A stretch of 64,000 nt of DNA, from NCBI GenBank assembly GCA_016871415.1, contig VHDL01000001.1, positions 1-64,000 on the forward strand, written 5' to 3'. Origin of the DNA: Verrucomicrobiota bacterium (GTDB taxonomy: Bacteria; Verrucomicrobiota; Verrucomicrobiia; Opitutales; UBA953). Positions 53,766 to 61,857 of this stretch are shown piece by piece. The first letter of the stretch is position 1, and every line of letters starts with the position of its first letter. The position numbers were made by a program, and so were the translations under genes. Below the pieces are notes generated by a model. That model was not told where the DNA came from and did no database searches. It saw only the letters and a program-made list of their open reading frames with translations.

Positions 53766-56355
53766 GCGTGGCTTGGGGCATTTCGGAAGTTAGACGTTCC
53801 TTGAGCCGGCGCAAGCCGTTGATGAGATCCCTGACCGCCTCGTCCGAGCCGGGACCTTCCGGCTGCCGCTCCAGGCCTCCCGCGACTTTGGCGAGCGCGC
53901 CGCAGGCCATGAGGGACAGCATGCCCTTCACCCCGTGCGCCTCCCGGGACAGCGCCGGCCTACCGGCTTCCTCCGCCGCGGACCTGAGCCGGCCGATCAT
54001 GCCGTCAGCGTGGCGCAGGAAGGCGCGTCCCGCGGCTTTCAGGTCCTCGGCGGACTCCAGGTCGGCGGCGGCCATCGCGTCCGCGTGTTCGTCCTCCGCG
54101 GAGAGCGGCCGGCCCTCGCCGAGTTCAGTGAGCTTCTCCAGCAGTTCGGCTCCTCGCACCGGCTTGGAGAGATGGGCGTCGAAGCCGGCCGCCTCGCAGC
54201 GGGCGCGGTCAGACTCCTGGGTCATGGCGGTCATCGCCAGAAGCCCGATGCGGCTGCGTCCGGAGGCGGCTTCCTCCTTCCGGATGCTTTCGGCCGCGGC
54301 CAAGCCGTCCATCACCGGCATCTGGATGTCCAGCACGCCAACGTCGAACTCCGCCTTCCGCCAGGCCTCGACGGCCTGCGCGCCGTCGCCCACCGCGGTC
54401 ACCCGGTGTCCAGCCTTGCGCAGCCGCGATTCCGCCACCTCGCGGTTGACCTCGTTGTCCTCGGCGAGGAGCACCCTGAGCCTGCGGGCGGGCCTGCGCG
54501 CCGGAACGGCTCCCTCTGGTTCCTCCGACGGTGGCGCACCGGCGAACTTGGCCCAGAGCCCAGTGAGTCCGAGCGGCTTGGAGAGCACGTCCCTTCCCAT
54601 CAGCCCGGCCTCGGGAGCGGCGAGGAAGGTAATCTGTTCGCGAGGCAGGTCCGGCAGGTTGGGGTGCAGGTCCTCGGGGATGTCGACCAGGGCCAGGTCG
54701 AAGGGGCGGCCAGCGCGCGCCGCCTCCCGCCAGAGCTCGCACGCCTCGCCCGCGTCCTCCGCGGCGACGCAGGATGCGCCCCATCGTGCGAGTGAGTCGC
54801 AGAGCCAGCTCCTGACCTCGGGGCGGCCGCCCACCGCCATGATTCTGCGTCCCGAGAGGTCGGGCGCGGGACTCTCTGGGTGTTCCGTGTCGGGGTCCAC
54901 CAGCATCGTCGCCGTGAAGACGCTGCCTTCGCCGGGGGAACTGGTCACCTTGACGAAGCCGTCCATCGCCTGGACCAGGCTCCGCACGATGGTCAGGCCG
55001 AGCCCTGTCCCGCCGAAGCGGCGCGTCGTGGAGGCGTCGGCCTGCGTGAAGGGCTCGAAGATGCTCTCGAGGCGGTCCGGGGGGATGCCGATGCCCGTGT
55101 CCTCGACCGTCAGCGTCGCCTGCAGGCGGTCGCCGCGCGAGGCGAAGGAAAGCCTCGCGGCGACGTGTCCTTTCGAGGTGAACTTCACCGCGTTGCCGAT
55201 CAGGTTGGCGGCGACCCGCCGGAACTTAACCGTGTCGCCCAGGACTGCGCGCGGGCTGGCGGCGTCACACAGGGCTTGCACCGAGACGCCCTTGCGGCGG
55301 GCCTGGCGGTGGAACTGCGCGGCGACCTCCTCGAGGGCCCGCACCGGATTGAACGGAGCGCGGTCGACGGTGACCCCGCCGTGATCCAACCGGGAGAAGT
55401 CCAGCACGTCCCGCACCGTGTCCTCCAGTTCCGTCACGCTGCGGAGGATCCTGTGGAACGTCTCGGCGGCCGGGCGGTCCGGCTCCAAGAGCGCGGCCTC
55501 GCAGAGGCCGTGGATGGCGTTCAGGGGGTTACGGATCTCGTGCGTGACATTGGCCACGAACTGCCAGCGCGTCGCCGCGAACTCCTCCGCCCTCTCGAGG
55601 GCGATGCGTAGCCGGTTGTGCTCATCGATGGTCTCCGTGATGTTGACCGCGAAGGTCAGGAGTCCCGAAGGGAGTCCTGCGCCGCCCTTGGTCAGCTCAT
55701 GGACCACCCGGACCAGCCTCGACCTGCCGTTGGCGGTCTCGAAGTGCGTGACCGCCTGCCGCACCCGGCGTCCCGTGCGTTTCACTTCCTCGTCGAACTT
55801 GGCGAACTCGGCGGCGGTGGCGGGCGAGAGGATGTCCGAGAGACGCAGGTCGGCGACGTTGCCTCGGTAGGCAAGGGCGAGGAACTCGTCGAGGCTGCGG
55901 CTGGTCTGGAGGATGCGGCCCTCGAGGTCGCGGAAGATGATGAAATCGGGCGAGTTCTCGATGAGCGTGCGGGCCAGGCTCATGCCGGAGCGGGGCGTGA
56001 GCAGGGGCTGACCGTCCACCTCCGCGTCATCGGCGAGCAGCACCCAGACCTGCTGTGCGTAGCGCGGGTCTGGCAGCAGGATGACCTTGGCGGCGCGCAA
56101 GGGCGCCTCGCCCTTGGCCGGACGCAGTTCCAGCAGCCCGCTCCAAGATGACCAGCGGGCCGCGGAGAAGAGCAGGGAGGACACCGGTCTCCCGTTGTCC
56201 ATCTCCACGAAGATCTCGTCGATACGCGTGCGCGGCTTCAGCTTCCGTCCAAGGGACTTTTCAAAAAGCGGGTTGGCGTGCAGGACCTTGCCGTCCCGGC
56301 TGCTGACCAGGAAGGGCCAAGGGAGCAGGTCCGGCAATGCGGAGAGATCCGGCAT
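53734..56355 (-). CDS. Cytoplasmic hybrid histidine kinase with two receivers and HPt domain
   Basis: The 873-residue protein has no membrane segment. Domains in order are two PAS-like domains (about 1-115 and 125-245), a HisKA domain with the phospho-accepting His272 in VTHEIRNPLNAIHG, and a HATPase (N box NLIGNAVKFTSKGH near 384, DTGIGIP near 419, GGTGLGLTIV near 448). A degenerate receiver follows (about 503-607), where the acidic pair is replaced by Gly-Gly but Asp558 remains. Then come a canonical receiver (about 625-745, LLAEDNEVNR, phospho-Asp676, Lys731) and an HPt domain with His807 (EAHGVKGM). This is a BarA/ArcB-like phosphorelay. The cognate response regulator is not in the window. 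It overlaps clpS by 32 bases. Confidence 0.92.
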   Translation of the reverse strand: MPDLSALPDLLPWPFLVSSRDGKVLHANPLFEKSLGRKLKPRTRIDEIFVEMDNGRPVSSLLFSAARWSSWSGLLELRPAKGEAPLRAAKVILLPDPRYAQQVWVLLADDAEVDGQPLLTPRSGMSLARTLIENSPDFIIFRDLEGRILQTSRSLDEFLALAYRGNVADLRLSDILSPATAAEFAKFDEEVKRTGRRVRQAVTHFETANGRSRLVRVVHELTKGGAGLPSGLLTFAVNITETIDEHNRLRIALERAEEFAATRWQFVANVTHEIRNPLNAIHGLCEAALLEPDRPAAETFHRILRSVTELEDTVRDVLDFSRLDHGGVTVDRAPFNPVRALEEVAAQFHRQARRKGVSVQALCDAASPRAVLGDTVKFRRVAANLIGNAVKFTSKGHVAARLSFASRGDRLQATLTVEDTGIGIPPDRLESIFEPFTQADASTTRRFGGTGLGLTIVRSLVQAMDGFVKVTSSPGEGSVFTATMLVDPDTEHPESPAPDLSGRRIMAVGGRPEVRSWLCDSLARWGASCVAAEDAGEACELWREAARAGRPFDLALVDIPEDLHPNLPDLPREQITFLAAPEAGLMGRDVLSKPLGLTGLWAKFAGAPPSEEPEGAVPARRPARRLRVLLAEDNEVNREVAESRLRKAGHRVTAVGDGAQAVEAWRKAEFDVGVLDIQMPVMDGLAAAESIRKEEAASGRSRIGLLAMTAMTQESDRARCEAAGFDAHLSKPVRGAELLEKLTELGEGRPLSAEDEHADAMAAADLESAEDLKAAGRAFLRHADGMIGRLRSAAEEAGRPALSREAHGVKGMLSLMACGALAKVAGGLERQPEGPGSDEAVRDLINGLRRLKERLTSEMPQATHGPTKDQARG

Positions 56356-56432
56356 GTCGTCAGGCTAGGGGGTCGCCGGCGGGAAGGCAGTAACAACCTC
56401 CTGAGCAATGGACCCCTTGGTGGCGTCCCGAC

Positions 56433-56517
56433 TGGTGCTCAGGAAGGGACTTGAACCCTTACGCTTTATGGGCACTGGAACCTGAATCCAGCGTGTCTGC
56501 CATTCCACCACCTGAGC
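56433..56517 (-). tRNA. tRNA-Leu (anticodon CAG)
   Basis: Read on the minus strand, acceptor strands GCTCAGG and CCTGAGC pair and the anticodon stem CTGGA/TCCAG encloses TTCAGGT with anticodon CAG. The long variable arm is leucine-type and CCA is encoded at the 3' end. Its 5' half closely resembles the GAG isoacceptor at 31758 (shared GCTCAGGTGGTGGAATGGCA), as expected for leucine tRNAs. Confidence 0.94.
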
Positions 56518-56558
56518 AAGCAGTCGGGAGGTTCAGAAAAGGGCGGGTTCTTTGCGTG

Positions 56559-57068
56559 TCAAGGAGCGAGGGGTCGCCCCAAGGTCTTCTGCATGTAGAC
56601 GCAATCGAGCGTCTGACCGAGCTTCCTTCCCACGCCCCGGAGTTTGCCGGCGTTTTCGAAGCCTTGCGCAGCATGCAGACGCAGGCTGGCCTCTTGGTCC
56701 CCCGAGATGCGTGCCACGATCACCCTGTGCCCCAGCTTGACGGCCTCCTCGATGAGCTTCCCAAGGAGCAGCTTCCCCAAGCCTTTCCCATGGTGGCGGT
56801 GGTCGATGAAGACCGAGTCCTCGACCGTACCGTCCCATCCCTGACGAGAGTTGTACACGGACAGGGAGGCCCAGCCCAGGATTTCGCCGCCCGCCTCCGC
56901 CGCCAAGACGGGATGGGCGGGGCTTCGGGATTCCAGCCATTTACGCCTGCCATCGTCGGTTTCCTCCGTCAGATGCCAGGTGCAGGTGCTGGACCGGACA
57001 TAATGGTTGTAGATCCGGTTGATGGCCCCGGCGTCGGCACGCGTGGCTCGGCGGACGCTGACTTCCAT
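56559..57068 (-). CDS. GNAT acetyltransferase, phosphinothricin acetyltransferase-like
   Basis: The 169-residue product from ATG 57068 begins MEVSVRRATRADAGAINRIY. It has the PAT-like features NHYVRSSTCTWHLTEE, AAEAGGEILGWASLSVYNSR, VEDSVFIDHRHHGKGLGKLL (the acetyl-CoA pyrophosphate loop near residues 97-107) and RISGDQEASLRLHAAQGFEN. Related proteins acetylate phosphinothricin, methionine sulfoximine or similar amino acid analogues, but the natural substrate here is unknown. It stands alone, divergent from rpmJ and downstream of no obvious operon partner. Confidence 0.85.
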   Translation of the reverse strand: MEVSVRRATRADAGAINRIYNHYVRSSTCTWHLTEETDDGRRKWLESRSPAHPVLAAEAGGEILGWASLSVYNSRQGWDGTVEDSVFIDHRHHGKGLGKLLLGKLIEEAVKLGHRVIVARISGDQEASLRLHAAQGFENAGKLRGVGRKLGQTLDCVYMQKTLGRPLAP

Positions 57069-57118
57069 GGGGGGATACTTGGGGCTGCGGACGGGGGGCT
57101 CAAGCCAAGGAAATCCCG

Positions 57119-57147
57119 TTGACACCGCTGTTGGCGGCATCTTTGTT
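57119..57147 (+). promoter_or_regulatory. Possible promoter of rpmJ-rpmE2
   Basis: A perfect TTGACA occurs at 57119-57124. At 17 bases it is followed by TTTGTT (57142-57147), a weak -10 element, about 33 bases before the rpmJ start. No Zur-like A+T-rich palindrome could be recognised by eye in this gap. Confidence 0.3.
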
Positions 57148-57179
57148 GGCGGGCCTGCCGTGCGATACGGCCCTCCGCC

Positions 57180-57305
57180 ATGAAAGTCTCCTCCTCCCTC
57201 AAGTCCCTCAAGAAGCGTCATCCGAACTGCCAAGTCGTGCGTCGCAAGGGCCGCATTTACGTGATTAACAAGACCCACCCGCGCTACAAGGCGCGCCAGG
57301 GCTGA
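57180..57305 (+). CDS. rpmJ: Ribosomal protein bL36, cysteine-poor form
   Basis: A 41-codon gene encodes [20 protein letters not shown] followed by [20 protein letters not shown] and a final Gly. It is the long L36 form that has only one cysteine and lacks the CxxC zinc ribbon of the common 37-38-residue form. Such zinc-independent paralogues are known to substitute for the zinc form in some bacteria when zinc is scarce. It is followed 18 bases later by the equally cysteine-poor L31 gene. Confidence 0.93.
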   Translation: MKVSSSLKSLKKRHPNCQVVRRKGRIYVINKTHPRYKARQG

Positions 57306-57323
57306 TTCCAAGCTGCTTACGCC

Positions 57324-57566
57324 ATGAAGAAAGAAGGCCATCCTGATTACCATCCGGTCGTGTTCGTGGACGTCTCCACCGGGCGCGAGTTCCCGACCCG
57401 TTCGACCATGAAGTCCAAGGAGACCAAGTCGATTGGCGGGGTAGAGCATTTTGTGATCCGCCGTGAAGTGACCATGGATTCGCATCCTGCCTACACCGGA
57501 GAAAAGCGTTTCGTGGACTCCGCCGGTCGCGTCGAGAAGTTCAATTCGAAGTTCCGCCGCAAATAA
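57324..57566 (+). CDS. rpmE2: Ribosomal protein bL31 type B
   Basis: The 80-residue protein begins MKKEGHPDYHPVVFVDVSTG and has SSM-like TRSTMKSKETKSI, SHPAYTGEKRFVDSAGRVEKF and a basic end. It has no cysteine, so it is the type B, zinc-independent L31. In many bacteria this form is controlled by Zur and replaces zinc-binding L31. The pairing with a cysteine-poor L36 directly upstream suggests joint regulation. A terminator follows at once. Confidence 0.95.
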   Translation: MKKEGHPDYHPVVFVDVSTGREFPTRSTMKSKETKSIGGVEHFVIRREVTMDSHPAYTGEKRFVDSAGRVEKFNSKFRRK

Positions 57567-57589
57567 GGCGATTTGCCGGCTTCCCCCCA

Positions 57590-57612
57590 AACCCCGAATT
57601 CGGGGTTTTTTA
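57590..57612 (+). terminator. Intrinsic terminator after rpmE2
   Basis: AAACCCCGAATTCGGGGTTT with further T residues: a palindromic G+C stem flanked by A and T tracts, 23 bases after the rpmE2 stop. Confidence 0.88.
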
Positions 57613-57630
57613 TGTCCCGCCTAGGATTTA

Positions 57631-57646
57631 TTGAAATATTTCAATC
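57631..57646. repeat. 16-bp perfect A+T-rich palindrome
   Basis: ATTGAAATATTTCAAT is its own reverse complement, in the A+T-rich gap between the rpmE2 terminator and the outer-membrane gene. It is a good candidate for a dimeric regulator site. Confidence 0.5.
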
Positions 57647-57744
57647 ATTTAGTGGGATTGGCCTATTTCCCTCAAATAAAAAAGGGGCCGTCCGCCTAAA
57701 AGGGCCCCGAAGTTACGTAGGCCCTTGCGCTACAAATAATAGAA

Positions 57745-57768
57745 CTATTCACACCTAATTGTGAATAG
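57745..57768. repeat. 8-bp inverted repeat upstream of the outer-membrane gene
   Basis: CTATTCAC and GTGAATAG flank an eight-base A+T-rich spacer, about 85 bases before the start codon at 57852. No T-run follows, so an operator is more likely than a terminator. Confidence 0.5.
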
Positions 57769-57780
57769 CCGTGGATAAAA

Positions 57781-57849
57781 CAGGGGTCAGACTAGAAATT
57801 AGCATAAAGTGCTTGATTTCATTTCCGGGCTGTAGCAATACTGACCCTG
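57781..57849. repeat. 69-bp element bounded by CAGGGGTCAG / CTGACCCTG (REP or mini-element-like)
   Basis: CAGGGGTCAG (57781-57790) and CTGACCCTG (57841-57849) are inverted copies differing by one extra G. The 50-base interior is A+T-rich and without an open frame. GGGGTCAG ends of this kind are often seen at REP sequences and the short elements linked to REP-associated transposases. It ends two bases before the outer-membrane gene start, so it forms the gene's leader. No transposase is in the window. Confidence 0.45.
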
Positions 57850-57851
57850 CT

Positions 57852-58361
57852 ATGAAGCACATCCTCCCGATCCTCACCCTCACGACCCTCGCCGCCGCGG
57901 CTTCCGCCCAGGCTGCTTCAGGTCTTTCCTACAACCGCGCTGGCCTCAGCTACAATACTGACGCTGGTGCTGGCGACAACGGTTACTCCGCCTCGGTCGA
58001 AGCCCTCGTCGGCTCCTCGAACGTCTGGGTCGGAGCTTCCGCTGAACTCACCAATGCTGGCGGCGACTCAGCCTTCGTCGGTTACCTGTTCAAGAGTGTC
58101 GTCGCTGGCATCGACGCCACCGCCTTCGTTGGCTCCAACGACAACTACGGCATCATCGCCCGTCGCTCCCTGAACGAAGTCATCGCTGGTCTCGAAGGTC
58201 GCGTCGTCTGGACTCAGAGTGGTGGTTCCAACAGCGACAACTTCGTCTACGAGCTCGCCTACAACGTGAACTCGAAGTACCAGGTTGCCGTTTCGATTCA
58301 GGACAGCGACGTCGCTTCCCAAAACGACGACGTCTCCCTCACCGTCCGCTACAACTTCTAA
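57852..58361 (+). CDS. Small outer-membrane beta-barrel-like protein
   Basis: The 169-residue product has a signal peptide (MKHILPILTLTTLAAAASAQ, cleavage after AQA). The mature part of about 147 residues is made of short alternating strands (GLSYNTDAGAGDNGYSASVE, NVWVGASAELTNAGGDSAFV, YQVAVSIQDSDV) and ends VSLTVRYNF. A terminal Phe with alternating hydrophobic residues is the usual outer-membrane barrel signature. About eight strands fit this size. No family is named. An in-frame start at 57771 is rejected because it would bury the signal peptide and pass through the repeat element. A strong terminator follows. Confidence 0.75.
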   Translation: MKHILPILTLTTLAAAASAQAASGLSYNRAGLSYNTDAGAGDNGYSASVEALVGSSNVWVGASAELTNAGGDSAFVGYLFKSVVAGIDATAFVGSNDNYGIIARRSLNEVIAGLEGRVVWTQSGGSNSDNFVYELAYNVNSKYQVAVSIQDSDVASQNDDVSLTVRYNF

Positions 58362-58383
58362 TCCTCGGATCAGAAGTTGAACC

Positions 58384-58411
58384 AAAGGGCCCCGGAAACG
58401 GGGCCCTTTTT
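58384..58411 (+). terminator. Intrinsic terminator after the outer-membrane gene
   Basis: AAAGGGCCCCG-GAAA-CGGGGCCCTTT with more T residues: an 11-bp stem with a GNRA tetraloop, 23 bases after the stop. It also lies just beyond the convergent transglutaminase stop and may serve both strands. Confidence 0.92.
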
Positions 58412-58414
58412 GTT

Positions 58415-59257
58415 TCACCTGGCCTCGAGGTGCACCGTGATGCGCATCTCGCGGTCACCCGAGCCCCAATAGCTTCCGCTGACCGGGGTGGCGTCGCGAT
58501 AGTCCCGGCCGACCGCTGCGGCCACATAGGCGTCGGTCACCGGCTTCCCGTTGGTCGGATCAAGCCCCAACCATCCTTGGCCCGGCAGCCAGACCTCGCA
58601 CCAGGCGTGGGAGGCGTGGCCTCCGATGATTTCGCCCCTTCTGGCGTCGTAGACGTAGCCGCACACGTATCTCGCGGGCAGGCCGACCGCCCGGCAGAGA
58701 GCGAGCAGCAGGTGGGCATAGTCCTGGCAGACCCCCTTGCGATGGACGAAGAATTCCTCGGTGGTCGTCCCGATGTGGGTGGCGCCCGGAGCGTAGGTGC
58801 TGCCTGCGTGCACGGTCCTCATCAGTTCCATGGCCATCGTGTGGATGCCGCCAGGCGACTGCTCGATGTCGATCGCCGCCCTCCAGATCTGGGGGGTGAT
58901 GTGCACGGGGCCGTCGGGCAGGAGGTAGGGCTGAAACGATTCCCTCAGGGATTCATCCCCCAGGAGGGCTTTGGAGGGGTCATCCGCCAGCAGGCCGGAC
59001 GGACCGGGCAGGGTCTCGACCAGACTGACCGCCTCGATGGTCAGGGCGGTGTGGGGTTCTTCGACCTCGAACCGGTGGACCGGATTGCGGTGCAGGTCAT
59101 GGTAGCGTTCCAGCCGGGTGGCCGGGACGACCCGGATGACGTGCATCAGGGACTTTTGCCGGCGGTTCGTGAGCGGAGTGACCCTCAGTTCGTTCGTGTT
59201 GCCATGGACCGGCAGGGCGTACCGGTATTCGGTGCGATGCGTGACGCGTAGCTTCAT
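58415..59257 (-). CDS. Transglutaminase-like cysteine protease-fold protein
   Basis: The 280-residue protein begins MKLRVTHRTEYRYALPVHGN. An N-terminal beta domain (about 1-120) precedes the transglutaminase core with a complete triad: Cys177 in KGVCQDYAHLLLAL, His217 in GGHASHAWCEVWLPG and Asp233 in GLDPTNG. Bacterial members of this kind usually act as peptidases or amidases rather than crosslinkers. It is the last gene of the operon ATP-grasp, alpha-E, transglutaminase, with 17 bases after the alpha-E stop. These three are known to occur together in many bacteria and are predicted to make or process an unknown peptide-like compound. Confidence 0.9.
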   Translation of the reverse strand: MKLRVTHRTEYRYALPVHGNTNELRVTPLTNRRQKSLMHVIRVVPATRLERYHDLHRNPVHRFEVEEPHTALTIEAVSLVETLPGPSGLLADDPSKALLGDESLRESFQPYLLPDGPVHITPQIWRAAIDIEQSPGGIHTMAMELMRTVHAGSTYAPGATHIGTTTEEFFVHRKGVCQDYAHLLLALCRAVGLPARYVCGYVYDARRGEIIGGHASHAWCEVWLPGQGWLGLDPTNGKPVTDAYVAAAVGRDYRDATPVSGSYWGSGDREMRITVHLEAR

Positions 59258-59274
59258 GGGCGCGCTTCAGTGGG

Positions 59275-60324
59275 CTATTGCTGCTGCTGTTGCTGCTGTT
59301 CGCGATGCCACTGGGAGGCCTGGTCGCCCGAGCCCAGCCGACCGAAGCGGCGGTCTACCTCCCCGGGGAGCAGCACGTAGGTCTCAAAGACCGCCTGTCC
59401 GGCCGCGTTGAGCTGGACCTGCAGCTCGTCGATGTAGTCGTGCAGCCCACGGGACATGACTTCGGCGGGGCCGGAGAAGCTCAGTCGGGCGAGCAGGGCG
59501 CCCGTGATCTTTTCGCAGGCGTTGGAGTAGCGTCCCGTCGCCGTGCCGGAGATGTCGTGCAGGACCTGATCGGCCCGGCGCAGGCAGTGGCGCACCGAGC
59601 GGGGAAATTCATTCGAGAACACCAGCAGGTCCACGACGTTGGCCACGGCGATCTCACCGCCGTAAAGACGTCGGTAGCTGGCATGGGCGGAGCAGGCGCG
59701 GAGGATCGCCCCCCAGCGCAAGGAGGCCCGGGCGTCGTCGGGGTCATCGCCGAAACGGATGTCCAGGAATCGGCTCGTCATGTCGCCCCGCTCGAGCAGT
59801 CGTCCCAGCCGGAGGAAGTTCCAGCCTTCGTCGCGGGTCAGAGTGGCCTCGGTGATGCCGTCGAACATCATGGATGAGCCGATCACGCGTTCGTAAAAGG
59901 CGTGCGGGGACCGGGCGAGCAGGTCGATCCCCTCCTGGGAGCCCACGAGCATGTGGAGGGCGTTGAGTTCCGACCACATTTCATCCGAGATCTTGTCGCG
60001 CACCGAGCGGGCGTTCTCCCGCGCCTGCCGGACGCAGGAAAGGATGGAGTCAGGATTGCGCGGGTCGAGGGTCAGGAAGCGGGCGGCGTCGCCTCTGCCC
60101 GGCGAAGGATGCAGGGCGCGGAACGATGACTCCATCGCCGTCGCGCGCAGGACGGGCGTCCAGTATTCCTCCTGGGCTGGCCCGCTGCCCAAGGTCTCAT
60201 CATCGAGGAGCATCTCCTCGCTGACGCGGACGAGACGGGCGAGGTTCTCCGCGCGTTCGATCTGCCGGGACATCCAATACTGGTGGTCCGCGACGCGCGA
60301 GAGCAGGGTGGGGGGCGCGTTCAT
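59275..60324 (-). CDS. Alpha-E domain protein (DUF403)
   Basis: The 349-residue, almost all-helical protein begins [20 protein letters not shown] and continues [20 protein letters not shown], the conserved alpha-E start. It has a long helical core with [51 protein letters not shown] and [20 protein letters not shown]. The domain is named for its conserved helices and glutamates. No reaction has been shown for it. The C-terminus ends in seven consecutive glutamines. The start overlaps the ATP-grasp stop by 4 bases, so the two are translationally coupled. Confidence 0.92.
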   Translation of the reverse strand: MNAPPTLLSRVADHQYWMSRQIERAENLARLVRVSEEMLLDDETLGSGPAQEEYWTPVLRATAMESSFRALHPSPGRGDAARFLTLDPRNPDSILSCVRQARENARSVRDKISDEMWSELNALHMLVGSQEGIDLLARSPHAFYERVIGSSMMFDGITEATLTRDEGWNFLRLGRLLERGDMTSRFLDIRFGDDPDDARASLRWGAILRACSAHASYRRLYGGEIAVANVVDLLVFSNEFPRSVRHCLRRADQVLHDISGTATGRYSNACEKITGALLARLSFSGPAEVMSRGLHDYIDELQVQLNAAGQAVFETYVLLPGEVDRRFGRLGSGDQASQWHREQQQQQQQ

Positions 60325-61754
60325 GCGACCATCACCCAGGTGTCCTTGCTGCCGCCGCCCTGGGAAGAGTTCACGACCAGTGAGCCCTTGCGCAAGGCGA
60401 CGCGGGTGAGACCGCCCGGCATGACCTTGACGCTGTCTCCCCAGAGCACGAAGGGACGCAGGTCCACGTGGCGTCCCTCCAGTCCGCCCTCCACCAAGGT
60501 GGGGTGCTGGGAGAAGCGCACGACCGGCTGCGCGATGTAACCTCTGGGGTTGGTGATGATGCGGGCGCGGAACTCCTCGATCTGCGCCTTGGTGGCCGCG
60601 GGTCCGATGAGCATCCCGTAGCCGCCGCTCTCATCGGCCGCCTTGACGACGAGTTCCGGCAGTCGGTCCAGGATCAGCTTCCGGTCGTCGTCCCTCCACG
60701 CCAGGTGGGTGGGCACCTGGTCGAGCAGGGGTTCCTGGCAGAGGTAATACCGGATCATGTCCGGCACGTAGGCGTAGGTCACCTTGTCGTCGGCCACGCC
60801 CGTGCCGATCGCGTTCGCCAGCGCCACGTTGCCTCGTCTGACCGCGTCCACCAGCCCCGGCACGCCCAGCACCGAATCCTTGCGGAACACCTGGGGATCC
60901 AGGAAATCGTCGTCGATGCGGCGGTAGATGACGTCGACCTGACGCAGGCCGCGCGCCGTCCGCATGTAGACGAATCCGTCCAGCGCGATCAGGTCGCGCC
61001 CTTCCACAATCTCGATGCTCATCTGCCGGGCCAGGAAGGAGTGCTCGAAGTAGGCGCTGTTGTGCACGCCGGGAGTCAGCAGCACCACGTTGGGGTCCGG
61101 GTTGCCGCGCGGTGCCACGTTGCGCAGGGTCGCCAGCAGGTCCGCCGGATAGGTGTCCACCGGCCGTACGGCCCCGGCCCCGAACAGCCCCGGGAAGACG
61201 CGCTTCATCGCCGAGCGGTTCTCCAGCACGTAGGAGACCCCGGAGGGGCAGCGCCCGTTGTCCTCCAGCACCAGATACCTTCCATCCCGGTCTCGGATGA
61301 GGTCGGTGCCGCAGACGTGCACGTAGGCGTCCTTGGGCACCGAGGCGCCCACGAACTCAGGCCGGAAATGCCGGGCTCCGAGGATGACCTCCTTGGGGAT
61401 GATGCCGTCCTTGATGATCTTCTGGGCGTGATAGACGTCGTAGAGGAAAAGATTGAGTGCGGTGATGCGCTGGATGAGCCCCGCCTCGATGCGTTCCCAC
61501 TCCGCGGCCGGAATCACTCTCGGGAAGGGGTCGAACGGAAAGACACGCTCCGTCCCTCTCTCATCCCCGTAGACCGTGAAAGTCACGCCTTGCTTCATGA
61601 ACAGCAGTTCCAAACTGCGCAGTTTCTGACCCAATTCCTCCTGGTTGAGTCCGCGCAGCCTTTCGGCCAGACCCCGGTAGTAGGGGCGTACCGCTCCTTG
61701 CGAGTCCACCAATTCGTCAAAAAGGTCGGCAGGTCGGTAATTGTCGAGGAGCAT
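60321..61754 (-). CDS. Circularly permuted ATP-grasp type 2 protein
   Basis: Proteins of this family are predicted ligases that form peptide or amide bonds with ATP. From ATG 61754 there are 477 residues (a TTG four codons upstream is possible). Family features include the N-terminal [60 protein letters not shown], the ATP-grasp segment [30 protein letters not shown], and the C-terminal [17 protein letters not shown] with the basic residue and glycine loop. It is the first gene of the three-gene operon with alpha-E and transglutaminase. The substrates are not known. Confidence 0.92.
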   Translation of the reverse strand: MLLDNYRPADLFDELVDSQGAVRPYYRGLAERLRGLNQEELGQKLRSLELLFMKQGVTFTVYGDERGTERVFPFDPFPRVIPAAEWERIEAGLIQRITALNLFLYDVYHAQKIIKDGIIPKEVILGARHFRPEFVGASVPKDAYVHVCGTDLIRDRDGRYLVLEDNGRCPSGVSYVLENRSAMKRVFPGLFGAGAVRPVDTYPADLLATLRNVAPRGNPDPNVVLLTPGVHNSAYFEHSFLARQMSIEIVEGRDLIALDGFVYMRTARGLRQVDVIYRRIDDDFLDPQVFRKDSVLGVPGLVDAVRRGNVALANAIGTGVADDKVTYAYVPDMIRYYLCQEPLLDQVPTHLAWRDDDRKLILDRLPELVVKAADESGGYGMLIGPAATKAQIEEFRARIITNPRGYIAQPVVRFSQHPTLVEGGLEGRHVDLRPFVLWGDSVKVMPGGLTRVALRKGSLVVNSSQGGGSKDTWVMVA

Positions 61755-61857
61755 GCCCTTTTTCAAGCAGGGCGCCTGCCATGCTCCGGGAGGCGGGCTC
61801 CCTGCCCGAAAACGGCCTCGACTAAGCCTGAACTTGGTCAGGGTCCGACGGAAACGC

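Noticed and set aside
57613-57851. A riboswitch or small protein before the outer-membrane gene
   Set aside because: No known aptamer layout was recognisable and the only open frame that crosses the gap would bury the signal peptide of the downstream gene.
59276-59300. Short CAG/CAA repeat resembling a microsatellite
   Set aside because: It is in frame and encodes the Gln7 tail of the alpha-E protein; it is kept only as a note under the operon finding.
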